Source: Tardiphaga sp. vice304
GTDB lineage: Bacteria > Pseudomonadota > Alphaproteobacteria > Rhizobiales > Xanthobacteraceae
Direction: 5' to 3'
DNA length: 64,000 bases
Assembly (NCBI RefSeq): GCF_007018905.1
Contig: NZ_CP041402.1
Location: 4,142,001 to 4,206,000 of the forward strand
Numbering within the stretch: the first letter of the stretch is position 1; every line of letters begins with the position of its first letter. Made by a program: the position numbers and the translations under genes. The notes beneath the pieces are model-generated. The model searched no databases and had not been told where the DNA came from. It was given only the letters and a program-made list of their open reading frames with translations. Below, piece after piece: positions 46,763 through 55,172 of this stretch.

Positions 46763-47472
46763 TGCTCGGGGCCCCCTTGCTCGAGGTCGCGGACCTCCAC
46801 GCTTATTATGGCAAGAGCCATATCCTGCAGGGCGTCGATCTGCGCATCAGCGCCGGCGAGGTGGTCAGCCTGCTGGGGCGCAACGGCGTCGGCCGGTCCA
46901 CCACCGTCAAGGCGATCATGGGCGAGGTGCCGCCGCACGGGTCGATCCGCTTCAAGGACCAGCCGATCGCCGGCCTGCCGAGCTACCGGATCGCCCATCT
47001 TGGGCTCGGCTATGTGCCGGAGCATCGCGATATCTTTCCCGGCCTGACGGTGCGGCAGAATTTGATGCTCGGCATCAAGGACCCGAAGAAGCCCGGCAAG
47101 TGGAAGCTGCAGGACATGCTCGACATGTTCCCCAATCTTGCGGCGCGCGCCGATACCGCGGCCGGCGTGATGTCCGGCGGCGAGAAGCAGATGCTGACGA
47201 TCTGCCGTACCTTGATGGGCGATCCCGATCTGGTGATGATCGACGAGCCGACCGAGGGTCTGGCGCCGATCATCGTGCAGCAGGTCGGTGATCTCCTGGC
47301 CGAGATCGCGCGGCGCGGCGTGGCCATCCTGCTGGTCGAGCAGAAGCTGTCGATCGCGATGCGTATCTCGCACCGCGTCTATGTGATGGGCCACGGCCGC
47401 ATCGTGTTCGAAGGCACGCCGGCGGATCTGAAAGCCAATGACGCCGTGCGCAAGGAATGGCTGGAGGTGTGA
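46759..47472 (+). CDS. livF: Branched-chain-type ABC transporter ATPase LivF with Arg in Walker A (system 2)
   Basis: The 237-aa ATPase of LivF type has signature MSGGEKQMLTICRTL and Walker B LVMIDEPTEGLAPIIVQQ. Walker A reads GRNGVGRSTT: the invariant lysine is Arg at residue 46 (codon CGG at 46894-46896). In most ABC ATPases this change blocks ATP hydrolysis, so the partner LivG may supply the active site. The stop at 47472 is followed by an inverted repeat that separates system 2 from system 3. Confidence 0.92.
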   Translation: MMLGAPLLEVADLHAYYGKSHILQGVDLRISAGEVVSLLGRNGVGRSTTVKAIMGEVPPHGSIRFKDQPIAGLPSYRIAHLGLGYVPEHRDIFPGLTVRQNLMLGIKDPKKPGKWKLQDMLDMFPNLAARADTAAGVMSGGEKQMLTICRTLMGDPDLVMIDEPTEGLAPIIVQQVGDLLAEIARRGVAILLVEQKLSIAMRISHRVYVMGHGRIVFEGTPADLKANDAVRKEWLEV

Positions 47473-47510
47473 AAACCACTGTCGTTCTGGGGCGCGCGCA
47501 GCGCCAGCTG

Positions 47511-47572
47511 CGAGCGAACCCGGAACCTCGAGATGGTGTGCGGAAAACAACTCGAGGTTCCGGGTTCGCTCG
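47511..47572. repeat. Inverted repeat between systems 2 and 3
   Basis: A 22-nt arm at 47511-47532 is perfectly complementary to 47551-47572, leaving an 18-nt loop. A partial relative (GGGGCGAGCGCGCGCCAGCG ... GCGAGCGAACCTCGG) lies at about 42092-42127 after the CaiB gene. On RNA it would be a strong hairpin that could end or stabilise the system 2 transcript. Confidence 0.8.
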
Positions 47573-47695
47573 GGCTTCGCCCTCGCGCCCCGGAACAACG
47601 GCCGGTCATTAGTCGAATAGGCAGAACGGCTAACCGGTGTAGGCTCAGTGACCAACCAACAGAGCGCCTAAGCGCCGTTGCAGGGAGGATCAAGC

Positions 47696-48514
47696 GTGGA
47701 ACACGCTTTGGAAGTGCGCGGGGTGTCCCTGCGCTTCGGTGGCGTCCGGGCGCTCACCGAGGTGAGCTTTGCCGTTCGCACCGGCGAGCTGTTCTCGATC
47801 ATCGGCCCGAACGGCGCCGGCAAGACCTCGATCGTCAATTGCATCTCCGGCCGCTACCGGCCGACCGAAGGCCAGCTCTTCTACCGCGGAAAAGATATCA
47901 CCGACCTCAAGCCCAATGCGCGACCGGGTCTCGGCATCGGCCGCACCTTCCAGAACCTCGCGCTGTTTCACCACATGACCGTGCTCGACAACATCATGGT
48001 CGGCCGCCATCACCTCCTGAAGAACAACTTCCTGACCGGATCGCTGTACTGGCTGACCGGCGCCCGCCAGGAGGAGCTGGAGCACCGCCGCAAGGTCGAG
48101 GAGATCATCGACCTCCTCGACCTGCAAAGCGTGCGCAAGGCCACCGCCGGCACCCTGCCCTACGGGTTGCGCAAGCGCGTCGAGCTGGCGCGCGCAATGG
48201 CGCTGGAGCCCAATCTCATCCTGCTCGACGAGCCGATGGCCGGCATGAACTTCGAGGAGAAAGAGGACATGGCGCGCTACATCGTCGATCTCAACGAGGA
48301 GTTCGGCATGACGGTGATGATGATCGAGCACGACATGGGCGTGGTGATGGACATCTCGCACCGCGTCATGGTGCTGGATTTCGGCCGCAAGATCGCCGAA
48401 GGCGATCCCGCCTCCGTGCTTGCCGATCCCCACGTCAAGCGCGCTTATCTCGGCGAGGAAGACGAGTTGCTGGTCGATCCCGAGGATAAGCCGGTTGCGG
48501 AGAGTGCCGCATGA
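47696..48514 (+). CDS. livG: Branched-chain-type ABC transporter ATPase LivG (system 3)
   Basis: The 272-aa ATPase starts at GTG (VEHALEVRGVSLRFGGVRAL), preceded by CAGGGAGGAT. Walker A is GPNGAGKTSIV, the signature variant LPYGLRKRVELARAM, Walker B LILLDEPMAGMN, and RAYLGEEDELL marks the LivG end. Its stop overlaps the start of the acyl-CoA synthetase as ATGA, a strong sign that transport and CoA activation are coupled. Confidence 0.93.
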   Translation: MEHALEVRGVSLRFGGVRALTEVSFAVRTGELFSIIGPNGAGKTSIVNCISGRYRPTEGQLFYRGKDITDLKPNARPGLGIGRTFQNLALFHHMTVLDNIMVGRHHLLKNNFLTGSLYWLTGARQEELEHRRKVEEIIDLLDLQSVRKATAGTLPYGLRKRVELARAMALEPNLILLDEPMAGMNFEEKEDMARYIVDLNEEFGMTVMMIEHDMGVVMDISHRVMVLDFGRKIAEGDPASVLADPHVKRAYLGEEDELLVDPEDKPVAESAA

Positions 48515-50439
48515 TGGATTACGCCGGACGCGTCGCACAGGCCGATACCTATCCGAAGGTGCTGCGGCTGAACGCCCGCGAGCATGGCGCCGACATCGCG
48601 CTGCGCGAAAAGGACTTTGGCCTGTGGCGCGTCTTCACCTGGGATGACTACCAGGCGCGCGTCCGGGATTTCGCACTCGGCATGGTGGAGCTAGGCATCG
48701 CCAAAGGCGACGTCGTCGGCATCATCGGCGACAACCGGCCGGACTGGGTCAGCGCAGAGATTGCCGCACATGCAGTCGGCGCGATGAGCCTCGGTCTTTA
48801 CCGAGACGTGCTCGACGAGGAGGCCGCCTATCTACTGAACTACGGCGAGGCGAGAATCGTATTCGCCGAGGACGAGGAGCAGGTCGATAAATTGCTGGCG
48901 CTCGGTGACCGCGTGCCAATGCTGCGCCACATCGTCTATTCCGATCCGCGCGGCATGCGGAAATATGACGATCCGCGTTTGCTCGAAGCCGACAAGCTGG
49001 CAAAAATGGGCCGCGACCGCGCCGCGCGCGAGCCAGACCTCTACGATCGCATGGTCGATGCGACAAGCGGCGAGGACGTCGCCATCCTCTGTACCACGTC
49101 GGGCACCACCTCGCATCCGAAGCTGGCGATGCTCGCGGCCGGGCGCGTGCTCGGCCATTGCGCGGTCTATCTGGCATTCGACCCCAAGGATTCCTCCGAC
49201 GAATATGTCTCGGTGCTGCCGCTACCGTGGATCATGGAGCAGGTCTATGCGCTCGGCAAAGGGCTGCTCGCCCGGATGAAGGTCAACTTCGTCGAACAGT
49301 CCGACACCATGATGAACGATTTTCGCGAGATCGCGCCGACCTTCGTGCTGTTCGCGCCGCGCGTCTGGGAGGGCATCGCCGCCGACGTCCGTGCCCGCGT
49401 GATGGATTCCTCGCCGCTGAAGCAGCAGCTCTACGAGGTCGGCATGAAGGCCGGACTCGCGGCGCTGGCGGACGGCAAGACATCGGCCGTGGCCGACCTC
49501 ATCCTGTTCCGCGCGCTGCGCGATCGCCTTGGCTTCACGCGGTTGCGTTCGGCCGCGACCGGCGGCGCGGCTTTGGGGCCCGACACCTTCAAGTTCTTCC
49601 GCGCCATGGGGGTGCCGCTGCGCACCTTGTACGGCCAGACCGAAACGCTCGGCGCCTTCACGCTGCACAATTCCGGCGCCGTCGATCCCGACACTACAGG
49701 CGTCGCGATGGGCGACAGCATCCGGATCGAGATCCGCGATCCCGACGTGCACGGCGTCGGCGAGATCGTGGTCCAGCACCCCAACATGTTCCTCGGCTAT
49801 TACAAGGCGCCGGAAGCCTCCGCCGCCGATCTGCGCGACGGCTGGATGCATTCCGGCGATGCCGGCTATTTCAACGATGCGAAACAACTCGTGGTGATCG
49901 ACCGCATCAAGGACCTCGCCCAGACCGCACGCGGCGAGCGCTTCTCGCCGCAATACATCGAGAACAAGCTAAAGTTTTCGCCGTACATTGCCGAGACGGT
50001 CGTGCTGGGGGACCAGCGCGACGTGCTGGCCGCGATGATCTGCATTCGCTTCTCGATCATCTCGAAATGGGCGGAGAAGAACCGCATCTCCTTCACGACC
50101 TACACCGATCTCGCCTCGCGCCCGGAAGTCTATGCGCTGATTCGCAAGGAGGTCGAAATCGTCAACGCGACGCTGCCGCCGGCGCAGCGTATCGCCAAGT
50201 TCCTGCTGCTGTACAAGGAACTCGACGCCGACGACGGCGAGCTGACCCGCACCCGAAAAGTACGGCGCAGCGTCATCAACGAGAAATATGCTGATATCAT
50301 CGACGGCATCTATGGCGGCGCGCGGGATATCCCGGTGGATACCGTGATCCGCTTCCAGGACGGCACCACGCAACGCATCCGGACCACGCTGCAGGTGGTG
50401 GATTTGTCCCGCGATGTGGCGATTGAGGCGGCGGAATGA
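48511..50439 (+). CDS. AMP-forming long-chain acyl-CoA synthetase family protein
   Basis: The 642-aa adenylate-forming enzyme has an AMP-binding motif at about residue 195 reading TTSGTTSHPKLAML; the usual G after TT and the G after PK are replaced. Other core motifs are intact: YGQTETLGAF (A5), GWMHSGDAGYF (A7) and IDRIKDLAQTARGERFSPQ (A8-like). The long-chain type is shown by IENKLKFSPYIAETVVLG. It probably makes an acyl- or aryl-CoA from the imported acid. It is embedded between livG and livH of system 3. Confidence 0.88.
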   Translation: MMDYAGRVAQADTYPKVLRLNAREHGADIALREKDFGLWRVFTWDDYQARVRDFALGMVELGIAKGDVVGIIGDNRPDWVSAEIAAHAVGAMSLGLYRDVLDEEAAYLLNYGEARIVFAEDEEQVDKLLALGDRVPMLRHIVYSDPRGMRKYDDPRLLEADKLAKMGRDRAAREPDLYDRMVDATSGEDVAILCTTSGTTSHPKLAMLAAGRVLGHCAVYLAFDPKDSSDEYVSVLPLPWIMEQVYALGKGLLARMKVNFVEQSDTMMNDFREIAPTFVLFAPRVWEGIAADVRARVMDSSPLKQQLYEVGMKAGLAALADGKTSAVADLILFRALRDRLGFTRLRSAATGGAALGPDTFKFFRAMGVPLRTLYGQTETLGAFTLHNSGAVDPDTTGVAMGDSIRIEIRDPDVHGVGEIVVQHPNMFLGYYKAPEASAADLRDGWMHSGDAGYFNDAKQLVVIDRIKDLAQTARGERFSPQYIENKLKFSPYIAETVVLGDQRDVLAAMICIRFSIISKWAEKNRISFTTYTDLASRPEVYALIRKEVEIVNATLPPAQRIAKFLLLYKELDADDGELTRTRKVRRSVINEKYADIIDGIYGGARDIPVDTVIRFQDGTTQRIRTTLQVVDLSRDVAIEAAE

Positions 50440-50485
50440 AGATGCCCCTCGATCAGTGTTCAGCCCGCACGCCGGCGCTCATAGC

Positions 50486-50656
50486 TGCACCCCTTCCCCT
50501 CGTGGGAGAGGGTAGCTCAGTCAGTAAATTCAAACTCACTCGGGAGAGGGGGAGCCGCACGCTCTGCTCTCGCCTGTGGCTCCCCCTCTCCCGTCCGCGC
50601 TACGCGCGGCCACCCTCTCCCACCTCGCGCAGCTTCGCTGCGCGGGGGGAGAGGGG
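50486..50656. repeat. Palindromic intergenic repeat (RIME-like)
   Basis: Nested arms include GGGAGAGGGGGAGCC with GGCTCCCCCTCTCCC and a second hairpin CGCGCAGCTTCGCTGCGCG. The element fills the 247-nt gap between the acyl-CoA synthetase and livH genes of system 3. Confidence 0.8.
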
Positions 50657-50686
50657 AATCCCCGCGGTTTCTTTCAGCGCTCCATC

Positions 50687-51580
50687 ATGAACACCGCCCT
50701 GCTCCTCCAGCTTCTCGTCAATGGCCTCGTGGTCGGCACGCTGTATGGCGTGGTCGCGATGTCGTTCGTGCTGATCTACAAGGCCACCCAGGTCGTGAAC
50801 TTCGCGCAGGGCGAGCTGCTCCTGATTGGCGCCTGGGTGTGCTGGACGCTGCTGACCAAATACCAGGTGCCGTTCTGGTTGGGCATGCCGATGACCCTGG
50901 TGTTCATGTTCGCCTTCGGCATCATGATCCAGATCGTGATCCTGCGCCCGATGATCGGCGAGCCGATCATCTCGGTGATCATGGTGACCATCGCACTGTC
51001 CACCGTATTCCAGGCGTCGTTGAAATGGATCTACGGCGTCAGCCCGCAGCCGTTTCCTCGCGTCTTCACCAGCCAGTCCGTCAACTTCGCCGGGCTGCAG
51101 ATCCAGACCGTCTATGTCATGAGCCTCGTGGTCTCCGTGCTGATGATGATCGGCATGGCGTGGTTCTTCAAGGTGTCGAAATGGGGCCTGGCGATGCGCG
51201 CCACCGCGTTCAACCAGCAGGTCGCGCAGTCGCTCGGCATTTCCGTCAAGACGGTTTTCGCCATGGCCTGGGCGATCTCGGCGATGGTCTCGGCGGTCGC
51301 CGGCGTGGTCGTCGCCGTGGTCAACGGCGTCTCGTCGGGTCTGTCGATCTACGGCATCAAGGTGTTTCCGGCGGCGATCCTCGGCGGGCTCGATTCCGTC
51401 GGCGGCGCCGTGATCGGCGGCATCATCATCGGCGTACTGGAGAATGTCGCGCAGTTCGTCGATTCGGAATATCTGCACTGGGGCAATCTCTATGAGATCG
51501 CGCCGTTCTACGTGCTCATCATCATCCTGATGATCAAGCCTTACGGCCTGTTCGGCACCAAAGACATCGAGCGGGTATAG
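50687..51580 (+). CDS. livH: Branched-chain-type ABC permease LivH (system 3)
   Basis: The 297-aa permease starts MNTALLLQLLVNGLVVGTLYG. The LivH motif is YKATQVVNFAQGELLLIGAW, the coupling loop GLAMRATAFNQQVAQSLGI, and it closes with MIKPYGLFGTKDIERV. The frame runs upstream to 50576 through the palindromic repeat, but those 37 residues are repeat-derived and excluded. It is followed by livM after 5 nt. Confidence 0.93.
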   Translation: MNTALLLQLLVNGLVVGTLYGVVAMSFVLIYKATQVVNFAQGELLLIGAWVCWTLLTKYQVPFWLGMPMTLVFMFAFGIMIQIVILRPMIGEPIISVIMVTIALSTVFQASLKWIYGVSPQPFPRVFTSQSVNFAGLQIQTVYVMSLVVSVLMMIGMAWFFKVSKWGLAMRATAFNQQVAQSLGISVKTVFAMAWAISAMVSAVAGVVVAVVNGVSSGLSIYGIKVFPAAILGGLDSVGGAVIGGIIIGVLENVAQFVDSEYLHWGNLYEIAPFYVLIIILMIKPYGLFGTKDIERV

Positions 51581-51585
51581 GAATT

Positions 51586-52659
51586 ATGGCAAGCCCGTCC
51601 CTCATCCCCGCCGGCGACTACCGCACCACCTATGCGGCGGACACCACGATTTTCCCGACCCGCGCCAGCCGCAACGCCGCGATCCTCGGCATCGTCGCGA
51701 TCTGCTTCGCGCCGCTGCTGTTCAGCGAATACTGGCTCTCAGTGCTGATCCAGATCGGCATCTACGGCATCGCCGCGCTCGGGCTCAACATCCTAGTCGG
51801 CTTCACCGGCCAGATCTCGATCGGCCATGCCGCGTTCTTTCTGCTCGGCGCCTTCACCTCGGCCTATATCTCCAACAAATTTCCGGTGCCGGTGTTCTTC
51901 TCGATTCCGCTGGCAGGCATCGTCACTGCGATCATCGGCCTGATCTTCGGCCTGCCGGCAGCGCGGCTGAAGGGTCTGTACCTCGTCATCGCGACACTGG
52001 CCGCGCAATACATCCTGCTGGATTTTTTCTCGCGCGCCGAATGGTTCTCCGGAGGCTCGGTGCCGGCGATGGCCAATCCGTTCTCGATCTTCGGCTATAC
52101 GCTGCGCGGCGACCGGCAGTATTTCTACGTCGTGCTGGCCTATCTGGTGGCGAGCTATCTCTTAGTCACCAATCTGATGCGCTCGCGAGACGGCCGCGCG
52201 CTAGTGGCGATCCGCGACCATTATCTGTCCGCCGAGATCATGGGCATCAATCTGACCAAATACCGCACGCTGTCGTTCGGCCTCGCCGCCTTCTTCGCCG
52301 GCATTGCCGGGGCGCTCTATGCCCATTACCAGCTCGTCGTTTCCAACGAAGGTTTCGGTATCGAGCGCTCGATCCTGTTTCTGGCGATGGTGATCATCGG
52401 CGGCACCGGCTCGATCATGGGCACCTTGATGGGCACGGCCTTCGTGGTGCTGCTTCCGGAATCGATGGAGTGGATCGCGGCCGAGATGAAGGGCGGCGCC
52501 ATCGACCGCGCGCTGCAGCTCAACAACAACATCACCTTCCTGCGCGAGATCGCGATCGGGCTGATCATCATCGCCTTCCTGATCTTCGAGCCGGACGGGC
52601 TCGCCCACCGCTGGCGACAGATCAAGAGCTACTGGAAACTATACCCGTTTTCGCATTGA
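51586..52659 (+). CDS. livM: Branched-chain-type ABC permease LivM (system 3)
   Basis: In this 357-aa permease the motif LNILVGFTGQISIGHAAFFL and the coupling loop GRALVAIRDHYLSAEIMGI are clear; about nine hydrophobic segments are seen, then a FEPDGLAHRWRQIKSYWKLY end. A ~40-residue soluble N-terminus (MASPSLIPAGDYRTTYAADT) precedes the first helix. It lies between livH and the binding-protein gene (58-nt gap with AGGGAGAAGG before the latter). Confidence 0.92.
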   Translation: MASPSLIPAGDYRTTYAADTTIFPTRASRNAAILGIVAICFAPLLFSEYWLSVLIQIGIYGIAALGLNILVGFTGQISIGHAAFFLLGAFTSAYISNKFPVPVFFSIPLAGIVTAIIGLIFGLPAARLKGLYLVIATLAAQYILLDFFSRAEWFSGGSVPAMANPFSIFGYTLRGDRQYFYVVLAYLVASYLLVTNLMRSRDGRALVAIRDHYLSAEIMGINLTKYRTLSFGLAAFFAGIAGALYAHYQLVVSNEGFGIERSILFLAMVIIGGTGSIMGTLMGTAFVVLLPESMEWIAAEMKGGAIDRALQLNNNITFLREIAIGLIIIAFLIFEPDGLAHRWRQIKSYWKLYPFSH

Positions 52660-52717
52660 GGTTGGGACGGGACCGGTTAGACTGAGGCCATAACAAAAAA
52701 CCACAGGGAGAAGGCTC

Positions 52718-53998
52718 ATGACGATCAGATCTTTGTTGAGTACTGCATCCATTGCCGTTCTGCTCGGCACCGCGAGCGTCAGCGCGCAGGCGCAGATTGC
52801 GCTCGGCCATCTCGCCGATTATTCCGGCGGCACCTCCGACGTCGGCACGCCCTATGGCCAGGGCGTGGCGGACACCTTTGCCTGGGTCAACAAGAATGGC
52901 GGCATCGGCGGCAAGCAGGTCAATCTCGACACCAACGACTACGGCTATCAGGTGCCGCGCGCCATCGCTCTGTACAAGAAGTGGTCGGGCGCCGACAAGG
53001 TCGCCGGCATCATGGGCTGGGGCACCGCGGACACCGAAGCGCTGACCGGCTTTCTGGCACAGGACAAGATCCCGGATATTTCCGGCTCCTACTCCGCCGC
53101 CCTGACCGACCCGACCGGCGCCGGCGGCAAGGCCAAGCCCGCGCCGTATAATTTCTTCTACGGCCCATCCTATTCTGACGCGCTGCGCGCGGAGCTGACC
53201 TGGGCGGCCGAGGACTGGAAGGCGAAGGGCAAGACCGGCAAGCCGAAATTCGTCCACATGGGCGCCAACCACCCCTATCCCAACGCGCCGAAAGCAGCGG
53301 GCGAGGCAATCGCGGTCGAGCTCGGCTTCGAGGTGCTGCCGCCGCTGGTGTTCGCGCTGGCGCCGGGCGACTACTCCGCGCAATGCCTGAGCCTGAAGAG
53401 CGCGGGCGCCAACTACGCCTATCTCGGCAATACAGCGGCCTCCAACATCTCGGTGATGAAGGCCTGCAAATCGGCCGGCGTCGATATCCAGTTCATGAGC
53501 AATGTCTGGGGCATGGACGAGAACGCAGCGAAGGCCGCGGGCGACGCCGCCGACGGCGTCATCTTCCCGCTGCGCACCGCGGTGAGCTGGGGCGGCAATG
53601 CGCCGGGCATGAAGACCGTGACGGAGATCTCGAAGATTTCCGATCCCACCGGCAAGATCTATCGCCCGGTACATTACGTCGCCGCCGTCTGCACGTCGTT
53701 GTACATGAAGGAAGCGATCGAATGGGCCGCCAAGAACGGCGGCGCCACCGGCGAGAACGTCGCCAAGGGCTTCTACCAGAAGAAGGACTGGGTGCCGGCC
53801 GGCATGGAAGGCGTCTGCAATCCCTCGACCTGGACCGACAAGGACCACCGCCCGACCACCAAGGTCGATCTGTACCGCTCGAAAGTGTCCGGCGCGACCG
53901 ATGGCGATCTCAACGACCTGATGGCCAAGGGTGCCATCAAGCTGGAGAAGGTGAAGACCGTGGATCTGCCGCGCAAGCCGGAATGGCATGGGTGGTAG
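52718..53998 (+). CDS. Periplasmic substrate-binding protein of branched-chain-type transporter (system 3)
   Basis: The 426-aa product has a Sec signal (MTIRSLLSTASIAVLLGTASVSAQA, shown in part by its hydrophobic core LLSTASIAVLLGTA). The mature part starts QIALGHLADYSGGTSDVGTP and has AGIMGWGTADTEALTGFLAQ and HYVAAVCTSLYMKEAIEWA. Several cysteines are present, unusual for the family (SAQCLSLK, VMKACKSAG, AAVCTSL, EGVCNPS). Relatives near CoA ligases tend to take aromatic or fatty acids, but the ligand is not visible. AGGGAGAAGG precedes the ATG. Confidence 0.9.
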   Translation: MTIRSLLSTASIAVLLGTASVSAQAQIALGHLADYSGGTSDVGTPYGQGVADTFAWVNKNGGIGGKQVNLDTNDYGYQVPRAIALYKKWSGADKVAGIMGWGTADTEALTGFLAQDKIPDISGSYSAALTDPTGAGGKAKPAPYNFFYGPSYSDALRAELTWAAEDWKAKGKTGKPKFVHMGANHPYPNAPKAAGEAIAVELGFEVLPPLVFALAPGDYSAQCLSLKSAGANYAYLGNTAASNISVMKACKSAGVDIQFMSNVWGMDENAAKAAGDAADGVIFPLRTAVSWGGNAPGMKTVTEISKISDPTGKIYRPVHYVAAVCTSLYMKEAIEWAAKNGGATGENVAKGFYQKKDWVPAGMEGVCNPSTWTDKDHRPTTKVDLYRSKVSGATDGDLNDLMAKGAIKLEKVKTVDLPRKPEWHGW

Positions 53999-54017
53999 TC
54001 TAGCGACGACGCCAATG

Positions 54018-54186
54018 GCCTCCCCCCCCCTTGTGGGGAGGTTCGGCCGAACGGAGGACGATGCGTAGCATCTTTCGCAGTGGAGGACTGGGTGGGGGTG
54101 CCACGGGCTACGGCGTTCGTGGCACCCCCCACCCGACCCGGCTTCGCTGCGCTGCGTCGGGCCACCCTCCCTGCAAGGGGGAGGGA
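54018..54186. repeat. Palindromic intergenic repeat (RIME-like)
   Basis: Outer arms CCTCCCCCCCCTTGTGGGGAGG and CCTCCCTGCAAGGGGGAGGG and inner arms GGGTGGGGGTGCCACG and CGTGGCACCCCCCACCC form a cruciform-like element. It lies directly upstream of the livF start site, leaving only about 30 nt for the ribosome-binding region. Confidence 0.8.
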
Positions 54187-54217
54187 AAAGACAGAGCGGC
54201 TATCAGGAGTGAATCCT

Positions 54218-55060
54218 TTGCAGACTACACTTCAAGCACGCGCAAAGATCGCAGCAACAGCGCCTGTCCCCGTCCCCCTGCTCTCCGTCCGCAACATCGA
54301 AGTCGTCTACGACGACGTCATCCTGGTGCTGCGCGGCCTCAGCATAGAGGTGCCGAAGGGCGCCATCGTGGCGCTACTCGGCGCCAACGGTGCCGGCAAG
54401 TCGACCACGCTGAAGGCGATCTCCGGGCTGTTGAAGACCGAAGATGGCGAGGTCACGCGCGGCGAGATCGTGTTCGATGGCGAGCGCATCGACGGCATCG
54501 ATCCCGACAAGATCGTCCGCCGCGGCATTTTTCAGGTGATGGAGGGCCGCCGCATCGTCTCCGACATGACCTCGCTGGAAAATTTGCGGCTTGGCGCCTT
54601 CACCCGCCGCGACAACGAGGTCGGCCAGGACATCGAGATGGTCTACGACTACTTCCCGCGGCTGAAGGAACGCACGGGCCTTGCCGGCTATCTCTCCGGC
54701 GGCGAGCAGCAGATGCTGGCGATCGGCCGCGCGCTGATGGCGCGGCCAAAGATGATCCTGATGGACGAGCCGTCGATGGGCCTGTCGCCGCTCTTGGTGA
54801 AGGAGGTGTTCGCCATCATCCAGAAGATCAACCGCGACCTCGGCGTCACCATCCTGCTGGTCGAACAGAACGCCCGCGCCGCGCTCTCGGTGGCCAGCCA
54901 GGGCTACATCATGGAACAGGGCAAGGTGGTGCTCGACGGCACCGCCGATGAATTGCGCGACAATGAGGACGTTAAGGAGTTCTACCTCGGCGGCGCCGGC
55001 GACCAGCGCAAGAGTTTCAAGAATCTAAAGAGCTTCAAGCGCCGCAAGCGCTGGCTGTAG
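54218..55060 (+). CDS. livF: Branched-chain-type ABC transporter ATPase LivF (system 3), TTG start
   Basis: The 280-aa ATPase has Walker A GANGAGKSTTL, signature LSGGEQQMLAIGRALM and Walker B MILMDEPSMGLSP. The start is set at TTG 54218, with GGAG 8 nt upstream; the frame continues to an ATG at 54080, but that part is encoded by the palindromic repeat. A ~30-residue N-terminal extension (QTTLQARAKIAATAPVPVPL) precedes the ATPase core. The C-terminal tail is strongly basic (KSFKNLKSFKRRKRWL), unusual for LivF. It precedes the PaaK-like gene by 112 nt. Confidence 0.88.
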   Translation: MQTTLQARAKIAATAPVPVPLLSVRNIEVVYDDVILVLRGLSIEVPKGAIVALLGANGAGKSTTLKAISGLLKTEDGEVTRGEIVFDGERIDGIDPDKIVRRGIFQVMEGRRIVSDMTSLENLRLGAFTRRDNEVGQDIEMVYDYFPRLKERTGLAGYLSGGEQQMLAIGRALMARPKMILMDEPSMGLSPLLVKEVFAIIQKINRDLGVTILLVEQNARAALSVASQGYIMEQGKVVLDGTADELRDNEDVKEFYLGGAGDQRKSFKNLKSFKRRKRWL

Positions 55061-55172
55061 CCCGTCTGCCGCAAGCTGGACAAGATTGCGGATTGATCTG
55101 ACGTATGGCCACATCGCAATAATGGCTTAGCGTCAGTCGCACGCGCCTGCGCCCCGGCCGCGAAGGAACCCG

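Noticed and set aside
50508..50530. tRNA-like stretch GGGTAGCTCAGTCAGTAAAT
   Set aside because: It resembles a D-arm, but no anticodon arm, T-arm or acceptor stem follows, and it lies inside a palindromic repeat.
54080..54217. N-terminal extension of system 3 LivF from ATG 54080
   Set aside because: It is encoded by the intergenic palindromic repeat; GGAG plus TTG at 54218 is a better start.
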